Shown one piece after another: positions 21,714 to 34,049 of a DNA stretch of 64,000 bases. Both the position numbers and the translations under genes were made by a program. The DNA is taken from contig NC_088300.1 in assembly GCF_032854445.1 (NCBI RefSeq), positions 40,888,458 through 40,952,457 of the forward strand, read 5' to 3'. The DNA comes from Liolophura sinensis. Lineage: Eukaryota; Mollusca; Polyplacophora; Chitonida; Chitonidae. Position 1 is the first letter of the stretch, and each line of letters starts with the position of its first letter. Under the pieces are notes generated by a model. It worked only from the letters and a program-made list of their open reading frames with translations, searched no databases and was not told where the DNA came from.

Positions 21714-24700
21714 GTTTGTTTTTGGTATAATGGGGGTGTCAAAGTATACAAATTTGAACCATACAAGGATAGATTCTTTCTTTTTCAGTGGGTCAATATA
21801 AATATCATTTCAAGTTGATCTTTGTAACTGAAACCGGAAGGTCTTTGTATACATGTAGCTGAACCTCATATTTTACTAGGTATATCTTTGTGGTTGTAAC
21901 GTGTTTCTAAACGTCAGATTTTACCAGGTCCATCTGTGTACGTGAAACATTGACCAAACCTCAGGGTTTACCGAGTGAATCTATGTACATGAAGCATTAA
22001 CCAAACCTCGTCGCTTACCGAGTAAAACTATGTACGTGAAACATTGAACAAACCTCGGGATTTACCGAGTGAATCTGTGTACGTGAAGCATTGACCAAAC
22101 CTCGGGATTTACCGAGTGAATCTGTGTATGTGAAGCATTGACCAAACCTCAGGATTTACCGAGTGAATCTGTGTACGTAAAGCATTAACCAAATCTCGGG
22201 GCTTACGAGTAAATCTGTGTACGTGAAGCATTGACCAAACCTCGGGGCTTACCGAGTAAATCTATGTACGTGAAACATTGACCAAACCTCGGGATTCACT
22301 AAGTGAATCTATGTACGTGAAGCATTGACCAAACCTCGGGATTCACTGAGTGAATCTATGTATGTGAATCATTGACCAAACCTCTGGATTTACCGAGTGA
22401 ATCTGTGTATGTGAAGCATTGACCAAACCCCGGGATTTACCAAGTAAATCTATGTACGTGAAGCATTGACCAAACCTCGGGATTCACCGAGTGAATCTGT
22501 GTATGTGAAGCATTGACCAAACCTTGGGATTTACCGAGTAAATCTATGTACGTGAAGCATTGACCAAACCCCGGAATTTACTGAGTGAATCTGTGTACGT
22601 GAAGCATTGACCAAACCTTGGGATTTACCGAGTAAATCTATGTACGTGAAGCACTGACCAAACCTCGGGATTCACTGAGTGAATCTATGTACGTGAAGCA
22701 TTGACCAAACCTTGGGATTCACTGAGTGAATCTATGTACGTGAAGCATTAACCAAACCTTGGGATTTACCGAGTGAATCTGTGTATGTGAAGCGTTAACC
22801 AAACCTTGGGATTTACCGAGTGAATCTATGTACGTGAAGCATTGACCAAACCTCGGGATTTGCCGAGTGAATCTGTGTACGTGAAGCATTAACCAAACCT
22901 CAGGATTCACTGAGTGAATCTATGTATGTGAAGCATTGACCAAACCTCGGGATTTACCGAGTGAATCTGTGTATGTGAAGTATTAACCAAACCTTGGGAT
23001 TTACTGAGTGAATCTATGTACGTGGAGCATTGACCAAACCTCGGGATTCACTGAGTGAATCTATGTACGTGAAGCATTGACCAAACCTCGGGATTCACTG
23101 AGTGAATCTATGTATGTGAAGCATTGACCAAACCTCGGGATTTACTGAGTGAATCTGTGTATGTGAAGCATTAACCAAACCTTGGGATTTACCGAGTGAA
23201 TCTATGTACGTGAAGCATTGACCAAACCTTGGGATTTACCGAGTGAATCTGTGTATGTGAAGCATTAACCAAATCTCGGGGCTTACGAGTAAATCTATGT
23301 ACGTGAAGCATTGACCAAACCTCGGGGCTTACCGAGTAAATCTATGTACGTGAAGCATTGACCAAACCTTGAGATTCACTGAGTGAATCTATGTACGTGA
23401 AGCATTGACCAAACCTCGGGATTCACTGAGTGAATCTATGTATGTGAAGCATTGACCAAACCTCGGGATTTACCGAGTGAATCTGTGTATGTGAAGCATT
23501 AACCAAACCTTGGGATTTACCCAGTGAATCTATGTACTTGAAGCATTGACCAAACCTCAGGATTTACCGAGTGAATCTGTGTATGTGAAGAATTGACCAA
23601 ACCTTGGGATTTACCGAGTAAATCTATGTATGTGAAGCATTGACCAAACCTCGGGATTCACTAAGTGAATCAGTGTACGTGAAGCATTGACCAAACCTTA
23701 GGATTCACTGAGTGAATCTATGTACGTGAAACATTGACCAAACCTTGGGATTCACTGAGTGAATCTATGTACGTGAAGCATTGACCAAACCTTGGGATTT
23801 ACCGAGTGAATCTGTGTATGTGAAGCGTTAACCAAACCTTGGGATTTACCGAGTGAATCTATGTACGTGAAGCATTGACCAAACCTCGGGATTTACCGAG
23901 TGAATGTGTGTACGTGAAGCATTAACCAAACCTCAGGATTCACTGAGTGAATCTATGTATGTGAAGCATTAACCAAACCTCGGGATTTACCAAGTAAATC
24001 TATGTACGTGAAGCATTGACCAAACCTCGGGATTCACTAAGTGAATCAGTGTACGTGAAGCATTGACCAAACCTTAGGATTCACTGAGTGAATCTATGTA
24101 CGTGAAGCATTAACCAAACCTTGGGATTCACTGAGTGAATCTGTGTATGTGAAGCATTAACCAAACCTTGGGATTTACCGAGTGAATCTGTGTATGTGAA
24201 GCGTTAACCAAACCCCGGGATTTACCGAGTGAATCTATGTACGTGAAGCATTGACCAAACCTTGGGATTTACCGAGTGAATCTGTGTATGTGAAGCATTA
24301 ACCGAATCTCGGGGCTTACGAGTAAATCTATGTACGTGAAGCATTAACCAAACCTCGGGGCTTACCGAGTAAATCTATGTACGTGAAGCATTGACCAAAC
24401 CTTGGGATTCACTGAGTGAATCTATGTACGTGAAGCATTGACCAAACCTCGGGATTCACTGAGTGAATCTATGTATGTGAAGCATTGACCAAACCTCGGG
24501 ATTTACCGAGTGAATCTGTGTATGTGAAGCATTGACCAAACCTTGGGATTTACCGAGTGAATCTATGTACGTGAAGCATTGACCAAACCTCAGGATTTAC
24601 CGAGTGAATCTGTGTATGTGAAGAATTGACCAAACCTTGGGATTTACCGAGTAAATCTATGTACGTGAAGCATTGACCAAACCCCGGGATTTACTGAGTG

Positions 24701-27700
24701 AATCTGTGTACGTGAAGCATTGACCAAACCTTGGGATTTACCAAGTAAATGTATGTACGTGAAGCACTGACCAAACGTTGGGATTTACCGAGTGAATCTG
24801 TGTATGTGAAGCATTGACCAAACCTCGGGATTTACCGAGTAAATATATGTACGTGAAGCATTGACCAAACCTCGGGATTCACTGAGTGAATCTATGTATG
24901 TGAAGCATTGACCAAACCTTGGGATTCACTGAGTGAATCTATGTACGTGAAGCATTGACCAAACCTTGGGATTTACCGAATGAATCTGTGTATGTGAAGC
25001 ATTGACCAAACCTTGGGATTTACCGAGTGAATCTATGTACGTGAAGCATTGACCAAACGTTGGGATTTACCGAGTGAATCTATGTACGTGAAGCATTGAC
25101 CAAACCTCGGGATTTACCGAGTGAATCTGTGTACGTGAAGCATTGACCAAACCTCAGGATTCACTGAGTGAATCTATGTATGTGAAGCATTGACCAAACC
25201 TCAGGATTTACCGAGTGAATCTGTGTATGTGAAGCATTAACCAAACCCCGGGATTTACCGAGTGAATCTATGTACGTGAAGCATTGACCAAACCTCGAGA
25301 TTTACCGAGTGAATCTGTTTATGTGAAGCATTGACCAAACCTTGGGATTTACCGAGTAAATCTATGTACGTGAAGCATTGACCAAACCTTGGGATTTACC
25401 GAGTGAATCTGTGTACGTGAAGCATTGACCAAACCTTGGGATTTAGCGAGTAAATCTATGTACGTGAAGCACTGACCAAACGTTGGGATTTACCGAGTGA
25501 ATCTGTGTATGTGAAGCATTGACCAAACCTCGGGATTTACCAAGTAAATCTATGTACGTGAAGCATTGACCAAACCTCGGGATTCACTAAGTGAATCAGT
25601 GTACGTGAAGCATTGACCAACCCTTAGGATTCACTGAGTGAATCTATGTACGTGAAGCATTGACCAAACCTTGGGATTTACCGAGTGAATCTGTGTATGT
25701 GAAGCATTAACCAAACCTTGGGATTTACCGAGTGAATCTATGTACGTGAAGCATTGACCAAACCTCGGGATTTACCGAGTAAATCTATGTACGTGAAGCA
25801 TTGACCAAACCTCGGGATTTACCGAGTGAATCTGTGTACGTGAAGCATTAACCAAACCTCGGGATTTACCGAGTGAATCTATGTACGTGAAACATTGACC
25901 AAACCTCGGGATTTACCGAGTGAATCTATGTATGTGAAGCATTGACCAAACCTCGGGATTTACCGAGTGAATCTGTGTACGTGAAGCATTGACCAAACCT
26001 TGGGATTTACCGAGTAAATGTATGTATGTGAGGCATTGACCAAACCTTGGGATTTACCGAGTGAATCTGTGTACGTGAAGCATTGACCAAACCTCGGGAT
26101 TCACTGAGTGAATCTATGTATGTGAAGCATTAACCAAACCTCGGGATTTAGCGAGTGAATCTGTGTATGTGAAGCATTAACCAAACCTTGGGATTTACCG
26201 AGTGAATCTATGTACGTGAAACATTGACCAAACCTCGGGATTTACCGAGTGAATCTGTGTATGTGAAGCATTGACCAAACCTTGGGATTTACCGAGTAAA
26301 TCTATGTACGTGAAGCATTGACCAAACCCCGGGATTTACTGAGTGAATCTGTGTACGTGAAGCATTGACCAAACCTTGGGATTTACCACGTAAATCTATG
26401 TACGTGAAGCACTGACCAAACGTTGGGATTTACCGAGCGAATCTGTGTATGTGAAGCATTAACCAAACCTTGGGATTTACCGAGTAAATCTATGTACGTG
26501 AAGCACTGACCAAACCTCGGGATTCACTGAGTGAATCTATGTACGTCAAGCATTGACCAAACCTTGGGATTCACTGAGTGAATCTATGTACGTGAAGCAT
26601 TGACCAAACCTTGGGATTTACTGAGTGAATCTATGTACGTGAAGCATTGACCAAACCTCAGGATTTACCGAGTGAATCTGTGTATGTGAAGCATTAACCA
26701 AATCTCGGGATTTACCGAGTAAATCTATGTACTTGAAGCATTGACCAAACCTCGGGATCCACTGAGTGAATCTATGTACGTGAAGGATTGACCAAACCTC
26801 GGGATTTACCGAGTAAATCTGTGTACATGAAACACTGACCAAACCTTGGGATTTACCGAGTGAATCTATGTGCGTGAAGCATGTAAATGAACCTCAGAAT
26901 TATTAACATCAAATAATTGCAATACAGTGCTTTTTCCCAACTGTCTTCTGACACGACACTCGTCTAGTCATAGACGTAAAACAAATATATGTGTTCTTCG
27001 AAATGCACAGAAGTATACAGACAATAAATTAAAAGCTTTAGGAGCGAGTCGTGGTCTCGTGGCTCAAAACCGGAACAATCCCATTTGATTTACCTGAAGT
27101 ATCTGTTATAACCTATACTGTATACTTGCGAATACAATATATATTGTGCATAAAAGTAATACACATGGGAAGGGTGAGGCCGTAGAAACTAGATAATCTC
27201 TACTATGAAAGTTCTTGTTTTCCTCGTTCCTGCTCTCTTTATTCAATCCAAATCAGTGTTAAGTAGTAATACTGTTATATATGTGCATGGTGTACTAGAC
27301 AAGTCATTCTTCCGTATAATGAAACAGTTTTGACCTAAACGAGATTAAAACATCAGTACGTGGTGAACTTCAGACATAACACGTTTTAAATAATTGATTG
27401 TCGGATAAAATATTGCTGTGTATTAGCAAGCGTCCTTTATTTTGGTTTCAAGACTACTGCACTGTCCAGCGAAACTTGAAAGAGGAATGGGGAGAATATG
27501 GTAAACTCTGTCGCTGTATTTACCCCGAGAGCCTGTCATACGTCTGGAATGGTGAAAACCCTTCTGATGCCAAGCCACATTGTCTGTACAACGGTGAGCA
27601 AATAACGCCTTTCATTTTCTATAGGCTCTGTGTGAATTAACTTGGCAGATTTCTGAACTGAAAAGCGATTTTTGGTGAAGGTGACAAACTAAAACTTCAA

Positions 27701-29016
27701 TGAATAAATCAATCAATGAGTCTGACAGTTAATTACCAACGAGTAACTTTGTATAAAGGTTCCTTAACCACATTGTATCTGGTGTAATCAACATCTCCCT
27801 TAGACATGGGATCAACTGTCAATTGACTGTAACCTACTAACGGATGTTCACTCAACTCTGCGTTTGTGTAGCTCTTCAGACATTCGATTCGGACATATTT
27901 GCTGCTCTTTTCATTACACAAAAGGCTTTAACATCAGTCATTGATGTGAGAAACAACTGAGAATGTATAGAACACTTTAACTTCTGTAAATTTTCTTTCC
28001 TTTTGAGGCAATCCAAAGTTTAGGTCGAATAGCGATTTCTTTATTTTCAAACGAAGTATTAATTTTTAAACATATTGTATTAACCTTAGTGACACGCAAA
28101 TACTGTGTCTGTTCCAACTTGCTCTTTATTCGTGATCTGAAGGTTCAGTTCTGTCACAGATTACAGCGTTCTGCTTCACAGATTGACTGTAACGATAAAC
28201 AAAACATAGTTCACTATCTTCAGCTTTAAGTTATTTGAAACAAATTCTTATTTATAGGCAGAGGACTCGAGAACAACGTCAGATAAAACAAAGTATGAAA
28301 CGTTCCTTTACCTGACAATTTCCAATAAATGTATAATGTAAAAATACACTGAAAAACTTAAAGGTTAGTTGGTAATCAATCTACATGATGTGTAGCAAAC
28401 TTAAAATAGTTTCCATTATTAACCAATGTTATACCGTAATCATAGCAATTACCAAAGGTCACAAAAACAATGAAATCGCTGGACAGAAGTAACAGAAAGT
28501 ATACGGTAACACACCGCGCAAACGAGTGAGCACATGTATGCATGCAGGTGCCTTCGATAAGACTAAATATAGGCTAAATTACTGTTATACAACACAGAGA
28601 ATGCGTAGTGGTATTAATCCTACCGTTTTACAGATCTCGGTAGATACTCATGACCAGAGTCTTCATATCAGATTATTACTTGGAACAGCGCCCTCTGACT
28701 GGTTGCCACAGAGTGACCTCCCCGGGCACACACTCTACAGTACACTATCAACACGTTACATGGTATAATGCTTACATTAGGAACATAAAAATACTAAATA
28801 TTAACAGACTAACAATTTGACCGCTACACATATTGTTTTACAGGCTGCCCTGATTTTGAAAGAATGTTGTTGATTTCGGAAGGCGGAACCTTCATGAAAG
28901 ATGGTCGTCCGTGTGTGTGTAAAAAGGGTCACAGCAAGTATCACACAAAGAGTGTGCTGTACCACGGCGTTTGTGATGATCTCGTTGGCGATAAATACGA
29001 AGTCATATTTGATTAA
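21638..29016 (+). CDS. Secreted eight-cysteine two-module protein, paralog 2 (3 exons)
   Basis: Exons at 21638-21713, 27453-27593 and 28844-29016 join to 129 residues, with GT-AG phase-1 introns as in paralog 1. Residues 1-24 form the signal peptide. Cysteines are at 28, 45, 47, 69, 74, 96, 98 and 116, so the two-module pattern is kept. It lacks three residues between Cys28 and Cys45 relative to paralog 1. Charged and polar positions differ, while the cysteine frame, W-N-G-x-N-P-S-D-A-K-P and K-K-G-H-S-K-Y-H-T-K-S are conserved. Intron 1 is 5.7 kb against 1.3 kb in paralog 1 because of the 47-bp satellite. Function is unknown. Secretion is inferred from sequence. Confidence 0.85.
21843..26886 (+). 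repeat. 47-bp intronic satellite, about 107 units
   Basis: A continuous head-to-tail array fills most of intron 1 of paralog 2. The unit has three parts: 'gtgaagcattgaccaaacct', a dyad GATTYAC-N3-GTRAATC, and 'tatgtac' or 'tgtgtac'. Units are closely similar in the centre and more diverged at both edges. Arm variants occur as T/A, T/G and C/G pairs. A rare unit 'gggcttacgagtaaatc', one base short, recurs at 22201, 23281 and 24314. That gives spacings of 1080 and 1033 bp (23 and 22 units less one base) and marks a higher-order repeat. Minus-strand frames through the array are by-products. Confidence 0.95.
27453..27593 (+). CDS. Paralog 2 exon 2: cysteine module 1
   Basis: A 141-bp symmetric phase 1-1 exon; acceptor 'ttttggtttcaag', donor GTGAGC. 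It encodes Cys28, 45, 47 and 69 with G-K-L-C-R-C-I-Y-P-E-S. Both intron edges align with those of paralog 1. Confidence 0.85.
28844..29016 (+). CDS. Paralog 2 exon 3: cysteine module 2 and stop
   Basis: Acceptor 'attgttttacag', then residues 73-129 with Cys74, 96, 98 and 116 and a TAA stop at 29014-29016. The last 105 bases differ from paralog 1 at only two positions. Confidence 0.88.
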
Positions 29017-29073
29017 GATCAACGCCAACACAGTGAAACTGAATAGAGTTGCTTTATGAGTTCTTATGTGCAT

Positions 29074-29079
29074 AATAAA
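29074..29079 (+). promoter_or_regulatory. Poly-A signal, paralog 2
   Basis: AATAAA lies 57 bases after the stop codon. It is not at the same alignment position as the paralog 1 signal. Confidence 0.5.
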
Positions 29080-29288
29080 GATGATATATAAATACAAAAT
29101 ACAAAAAGCTTCTTGGTGAATTAATATATGTATTATTGAATTGTTGGAATATATCCTGAGAATATGTTGTAAGAATGGATGCCAGCAAAGAGGTTTGTGC
29201 AAGATCGTGAGCGAAGGACACAAGGGGTAACGATAGTACTAAGTATTACAGTATCGATGTTGTTATCGTCAGGTGGCAAACATAGATG

Positions 29289-29340
29289 TATTTATTTAAA
29301 TGGATTAATGCTTTACGTCGTGCTCAAGAATATTTTAGTA
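29289..29340 (-). mobile_element. SINE 3' tail fragment
   Basis: 'tttatttaaatggattaatg' and 'gctcaagaatattttagta' match the tail of the dominant SINE on the minus strand. The rest is absent. Confidence 0.45.
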
Positions 29341-30700
29341 ATTGTAAAGGCATGCGTCAGGTTGATGGACTGAGGAAGCCAGGCATCCTGATCACGGTGG
29401 ATAGACTGTATTTTGCCAGGTGCTTAAAAAGCTTACTGAGAAGCCAGTCAGAGTTGAACTCGAACGCTCGTGCCAATTCGTCAAGGGTTAATTGTGTGAG
29501 ATGAGGTGAGCTAGACAACTGAGCCTGCGAAGGCAACTTTGGATAATCAAGCTGACAGTATAACTGCATTTGTGGCCTGCGAGAAAGGTCGAGTTTTTAT
29601 TGCCTGGTGAACTAGTCCAAAAACCAAATTTATTGCCAGAGCTCTGACCTTCTCGGCGCATGTCAAAGGTTTAAATGTCGAGAAAACAATGATAAAAGTT
29701 ACATGAAGTTCAGAAGAATGTGTGCGAAAAGTTAGTTGTAAATGTGGAATGCAATATTTTTTCTTCAACGGTAAAAAGACACTTGAAAGTAATTTTTGCA
29801 AGATGAGGATTTGGGACCACCTAGTGGTCTAAATGAGGATGTATCACATGTTTAATGAACTCAAACATTAGAGTTCAAAATCGTCTTGACGCTCTTTCAG
29901 CCGATTTTGGTATCATTTTCATGTTTTCATTGTACTTTAAACGTAGCACTAGTTTTGCTTCACCTGTGGCTTAAGACTTCGGACGGCAGGATGAAATAGG
30001 GTAGTTACTTATCTGGCCGAAGGGCGCACAACAATTTATCAAGGCGAATAACAATCCCTATCAATGGCAAATACAATAAATGGCCTATTAAAATAAATTC
30101 ATATTGATAATTTTCTTACAGAAAGTGGTGGGGTATACTGAAGGGCATTAGACTTAAGTATGTGGTCTATCGGAATTTCTAGAATTCTTCTGGTGGGCTT
30201 ACATGGAGTTGATCAATGTTAGCACATACACACTACGCTCGCTTTTACGGGAATGTTCGTTAATTACTAGTTTGAAACCCATTCATCCATCCATCCATGC
30301 AGCTGACCACCGTTGAACACTGTTGTCAGGTTAATGTATCAAGTCGTTTTCTTTTCTGACCTGGAATGGTACTTTATACAGATTTGTAATGGAGCTCACC
30401 AAACGTTACTGCAGTACACCCCTGGCCATTACAGCTTATTATAGCTATTTCATTTCATTAGACACTCTAATATGTCCGCCTGTCCGGAGCTGAAGGTCTG
30501 TACGGCCATCCAGCATATGGCTAGTTCCACGGTTATGTTCGTCAAGTAATCCAGTAATTGAGTCAATACAATTATTAGAGGAGCTTGGAGAAACATTGCT
30601 GGACATTTGGATAACCCAAAGGTACTTTACACCTCCGGAAAAGTCAGGGTGAGATAAATTAAGGGAGCAGAAATTTTAGAAATACTAGTTATGACATTTT
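29341..30700. other. Gene-less stretch
   Basis: No gene or named repeat was recognised. There is a short 'catccatccatccatg' run near 30287. Confidence 0.45.
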
Positions 30701-30712
30701 TATTACTTTACT

Positions 30713-31994
30713 ATATGTGTGGTGGTGTGTGTGTGTATGTAGGTATATATGGTGTGTGTGTATGTATGTATGAATGTATGTATGATGGTGTGTGTACGTA
30801 TGATGGTGTTTGTGTGTGTATGTATGTATGATGGTGTGTGTATGTATGTATGTATGTATGTATGTATGTATGTATGTATGTATGTATGTATGACGGTGTG
30901 TGTGTGTATGTATGTATGATGGTGTATGTGTGTATGTATGTATGATGGTGTGTGTGTGTATGTATTTATGATGGTGTATGTATGTATGTATGTATGATGG
31001 TGTGTATGTATGTATGATGGTGTGTGTGTATGTATGATGGTGTGTATGTATGTATGATGGTGTGTATGTATGTATGTATGTATGATGGTGTGTGTGTATG
31101 TATGATGGAGTGTGTGTATGTATGATGGTGTGTGTGTATGTATGTATTTATGATGGTGTATGTATGTATGTATGTATGATGGTGTGTATGTATGTATGAT
31201 GGTGTGTATGTATGTATGTATGTATGATGGTGTGTGTGTATGTATGATGGAGTGTGTGTATGTATGATGGTGTGTGTGTGTGTATGTATGTATGATGGTG
31301 TGTGTGTATGTATGATGGAGTGTGTGTATGTATGATGGTGTGTGTGTGTGTATGTATTTATGATGGTGTATGTATGTATGTATGTATGATGGTGTGTATG
31401 TATGTATGATGGTGTGTGTGTGTATGTATGTATGATGGTGTGTATGTATGTATGATGGTGTGTATGTATGTATGTATGTATGATGGTGTGTGTGTATGTA
31501 TGATGGAGTGTGTGTATGTATGATGGTGTGTGTGTGTGTATGTATGTATGATGGTGTGTGTGTATGTATGATGGAGTGTGTGTATGTATGATGGTGTGTG
31601 TGTGTGTATGTATTTATGATGGTGTATGTATGTATGTATGATGGTGTGTATGTATGTATGATGGTGTGTGTGTGTATGTATGTATGATGGTGTGTATGTA
31701 TGTATGATGGTGTGTGTGTGTATGTATGATGGAGTGTGTATGTATGTATGTATGTGTGTAGAAGTATGCTTGAGTTTTACATCGTAAAACATTAACAATT
31801 TTTTAGTCACATGACGATGAGGAGTCATTACATGTGTGTACATACATTGTTCTCTATTCATTCTTCTTGTAGCGGGACGAGTCCATGCCGCCAAAGTACT
31901 GCCGTCAGGCGGCATGTATCACCCGACTCGGATTTGATCCCAGATCTCTTCACTTCGAGCTGGTCGCTCTAAAAATTAGTCAACCGTAGGGGTA
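30713..31994 (-). mobile_element. SINE (second family) with a 1-kb microsatellite tail
   Basis: A 12-bp direct repeat TATTACTTTACT occurs at 30701-30712 and 31995-32006 and encloses both the SINE body (about 31762-31994, minus strand) and the adjoining microsatellite. The body shares 'ttttagtcacatgacgatg', 'gaggagtcatta' and 'ggatttgatccca' with the copies at 40954-41312 and 52233-52586. The tRNA-like end is degraded. Confidence 0.75.
30714..31760 (+). repeat. Complex TG / TATG microsatellite
   Basis: About 1.05 kb of (TG)n and (TATG)n blocks is punctuated by 'atgatgg' or 'atgatggag'. Longer blocks recur (for example a near-identical run around 31090-31340 and again 31490-31620), so it has both simple-repeat and minisatellite levels. 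The long minus-strand frame rich in His, Thr, Tyr and Ile is an artefact. Confidence 0.95.
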
Positions 31995-32129
31995 TATTAC
32001 TTTACTGAGGTTTAAACCAGGTGTTTGAAGCTCTGGAAATTCAAAAATTGACAAGTGTGTGTGATTAGATAGAAAAAGAAATTGGATTTGCATGTCTCTA
32101 CGTTACACGTGGGAAAGTAATTTTCCGAG

Positions 32130-32235
32130 GTTGGGTGGTTTACCTCGGCCCCTCCGATTTTCTCTAACCCATGAAAAGAACGCCATAATTGTGAATTAAA
32201 TAATGTTTCATTATAGCGTTAAACAATCGAACATG
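32130..32235 (+). mobile_element. Degraded SINE-like 3' tail
   Basis: 'ggtttacctcggcccctcc', 'taacccatgaaaagaacgcc' and 'tagcgttaaacaatcg' resemble the second tail type ending in 'cgttaaacaccaatc'. It is highly diverged. Confidence 0.35.
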
Positions 32236-33290
32236 TAAATACAAAAGACAAATGAGCCACAAAAAAACCGTGGCTGTGGCTTCTCCAAATATATGTGTTC
32301 CATTTTAGGCACATTGAACATTACAGAACGCATCGCGCAGACATTTCATGGTCGAGGATAGATCGAGCTGATTTTTGTTTTTGTCAGGGGTATTTAACAT
32401 TCCTTGGGTAAGCGCTTTTGTTGTTGAGATTATCATCCCCATGCCGGAAGCCTATCTACTTGTGCAACCCACGCGTTCACAGCATGTAACCATGACACCA
32501 TATTGAAAAAAAAAACAGTTGTACAATATCAAAATGTCTTGTTACTGATTCCCCAAGTCATACATAATTGTTTTATTTGAATACAATCACAACTGGAATC
32601 GAATTCTAATGTAATATCTGCTCATGCTGTCCTTTATAGGTCTCTGAGACAAAGCAGTAATGGTCTACAACAGATATCCACAATGCATTCCTCATTTTAC
32701 GGCGGGCGCTTCCTAAAGGCAGATTTGCTTTTTGTTCCAAAACAGCAGGAGATATAAGATACATTTTTTTTTGGATTACAAGGCATATTTGTAGAGTCAG
32801 GTAAATGGTGCGCATAAACATATTTAGGGTACAATGTCTAATGTAGATACGAACTCTCAGAAGCCATAATTCATCTTGAACACACGGGGATATTTGGATA
32901 CGGACATGCTGGTTGTTTTGATAGACGAAACAATCAGGGGTTCAGAAATATGTGGGGAAGTATAATAAAAGTTCAGACTTTATGGTCACGAGTTCTTCTC
33001 CCAAAACACCCTTCAGAATTCACCAATATACTTCGTTTGGCAAACATTAGGTGTGAAATAAAATTTTCGCCTATTGATAACTTACAAGCACCAAGAGTAT
33101 ATGCTAATCAGTATTCACGTAAACGTTTTGCCCGGTGTGAAAAAATCTCGAAACGGAATAATTGATTCATCTTCAAACCGCAAGAGAGCACGATATTTCT
33201 GAATTTGAACAGGACATTGACAAGGAGTATCCACCCTGTGTACATGATCTTCATTGACAATACTGTCTTACAATCTTCACCGTTTTGGTC
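32236..33290. other. Gene-less stretch
   Basis: No supported gene. Frames at 32606-32821 and 32950-33165 lack recognisable features. Confidence 0.4.
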
Positions 33291-33296
33291 GCGTTT

Positions 33297-33365
33297 CCTC
33301 TACCCAAAACATTGATAGTCGTCGTACGAGAAAAAAATCTTGAGCACGACGTTAAATACCAATCC
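33297..33365 (+). mobile_element. SINE-like 3' tail
   Basis: 'ctctacccaaaacattgata', 'gtcgtcgtacgagaaa' and 'cttgagcacgacgttaaata' match the second tail type. No head is recognised upstream. Confidence 0.5.
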
Positions 33366-34049
33366 GGTAAAAAAAAACATATAAGCAAACCCACCCATTT
33401 GTGTAGTTCACGGGAATTGTTATTGATTTTCCATAAGCGACTTGTCAACGAAGCGTATTATAACTCAGCTCTTAACATTCTATGGTAAATAACCACTCAT
33501 GCCTACTTTGCCCAGCCTGTGAGAAAGCAGCCATAGCAAACATGATATAGGTTGATAGTGAAAACCTGGATCGTCCAATGCCAGCAGCAGAGAGGTGTAA
33601 AAAGGCATCGCCAAGGCAAGGTCACTCGCAGCCTCATCACCACCCGACACCAAGAATTTCAAAAATTCATCAGTATAACTCATACATGCCCAAAGTTTAC
33701 ACAATTTCCGTTATTTTCACACCATGCAAGCCTGCACGCTGACAGCGAAAACATACTGTACACCCTAAAATACACCGCCTTGCATTCCCGAGAAACGGAA
33801 GTGGTAATAGGTAGGAGAGTTTATAGAGTCTCTTCAGTGACCTTTGGTGAATTGACGTAAGCCACAAGAAGAAACAGTAACAAAAGTGAATTCCTGATAG
33901 CTTCAACTGGCAACAGATCACTGCTACTCTAAGAGACAACGATGCAACTCGGTGTACTTAAGATTGGACCGGAAGTGAATGTTTTGAGAGGCAAAATGAG
34001 CTAAATAAAGGACAAATATTAGGACTGTTTCAGTGGCCTTGTGAAAGTA

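Noticed and set aside
22719-26842. Minus-strand frames with repeated peptide motifs (22719-22910, 26618-26842)
   Set aside because: These are by-products of the 47-bp satellite. The unit is not a multiple of three, so frames cannot persist.
21843-26886. Regular repeats resembling a CRISPR array
   Set aside because: Units are contiguous with no unique spacers, and the array lies in a spliceosomal intron. It is a satellite.
31358-31915. 185-codon minus-strand frame rich in His, Thr, Tyr and Ile
   Set aside because: It is the translation of the TG/TATG microsatellite.
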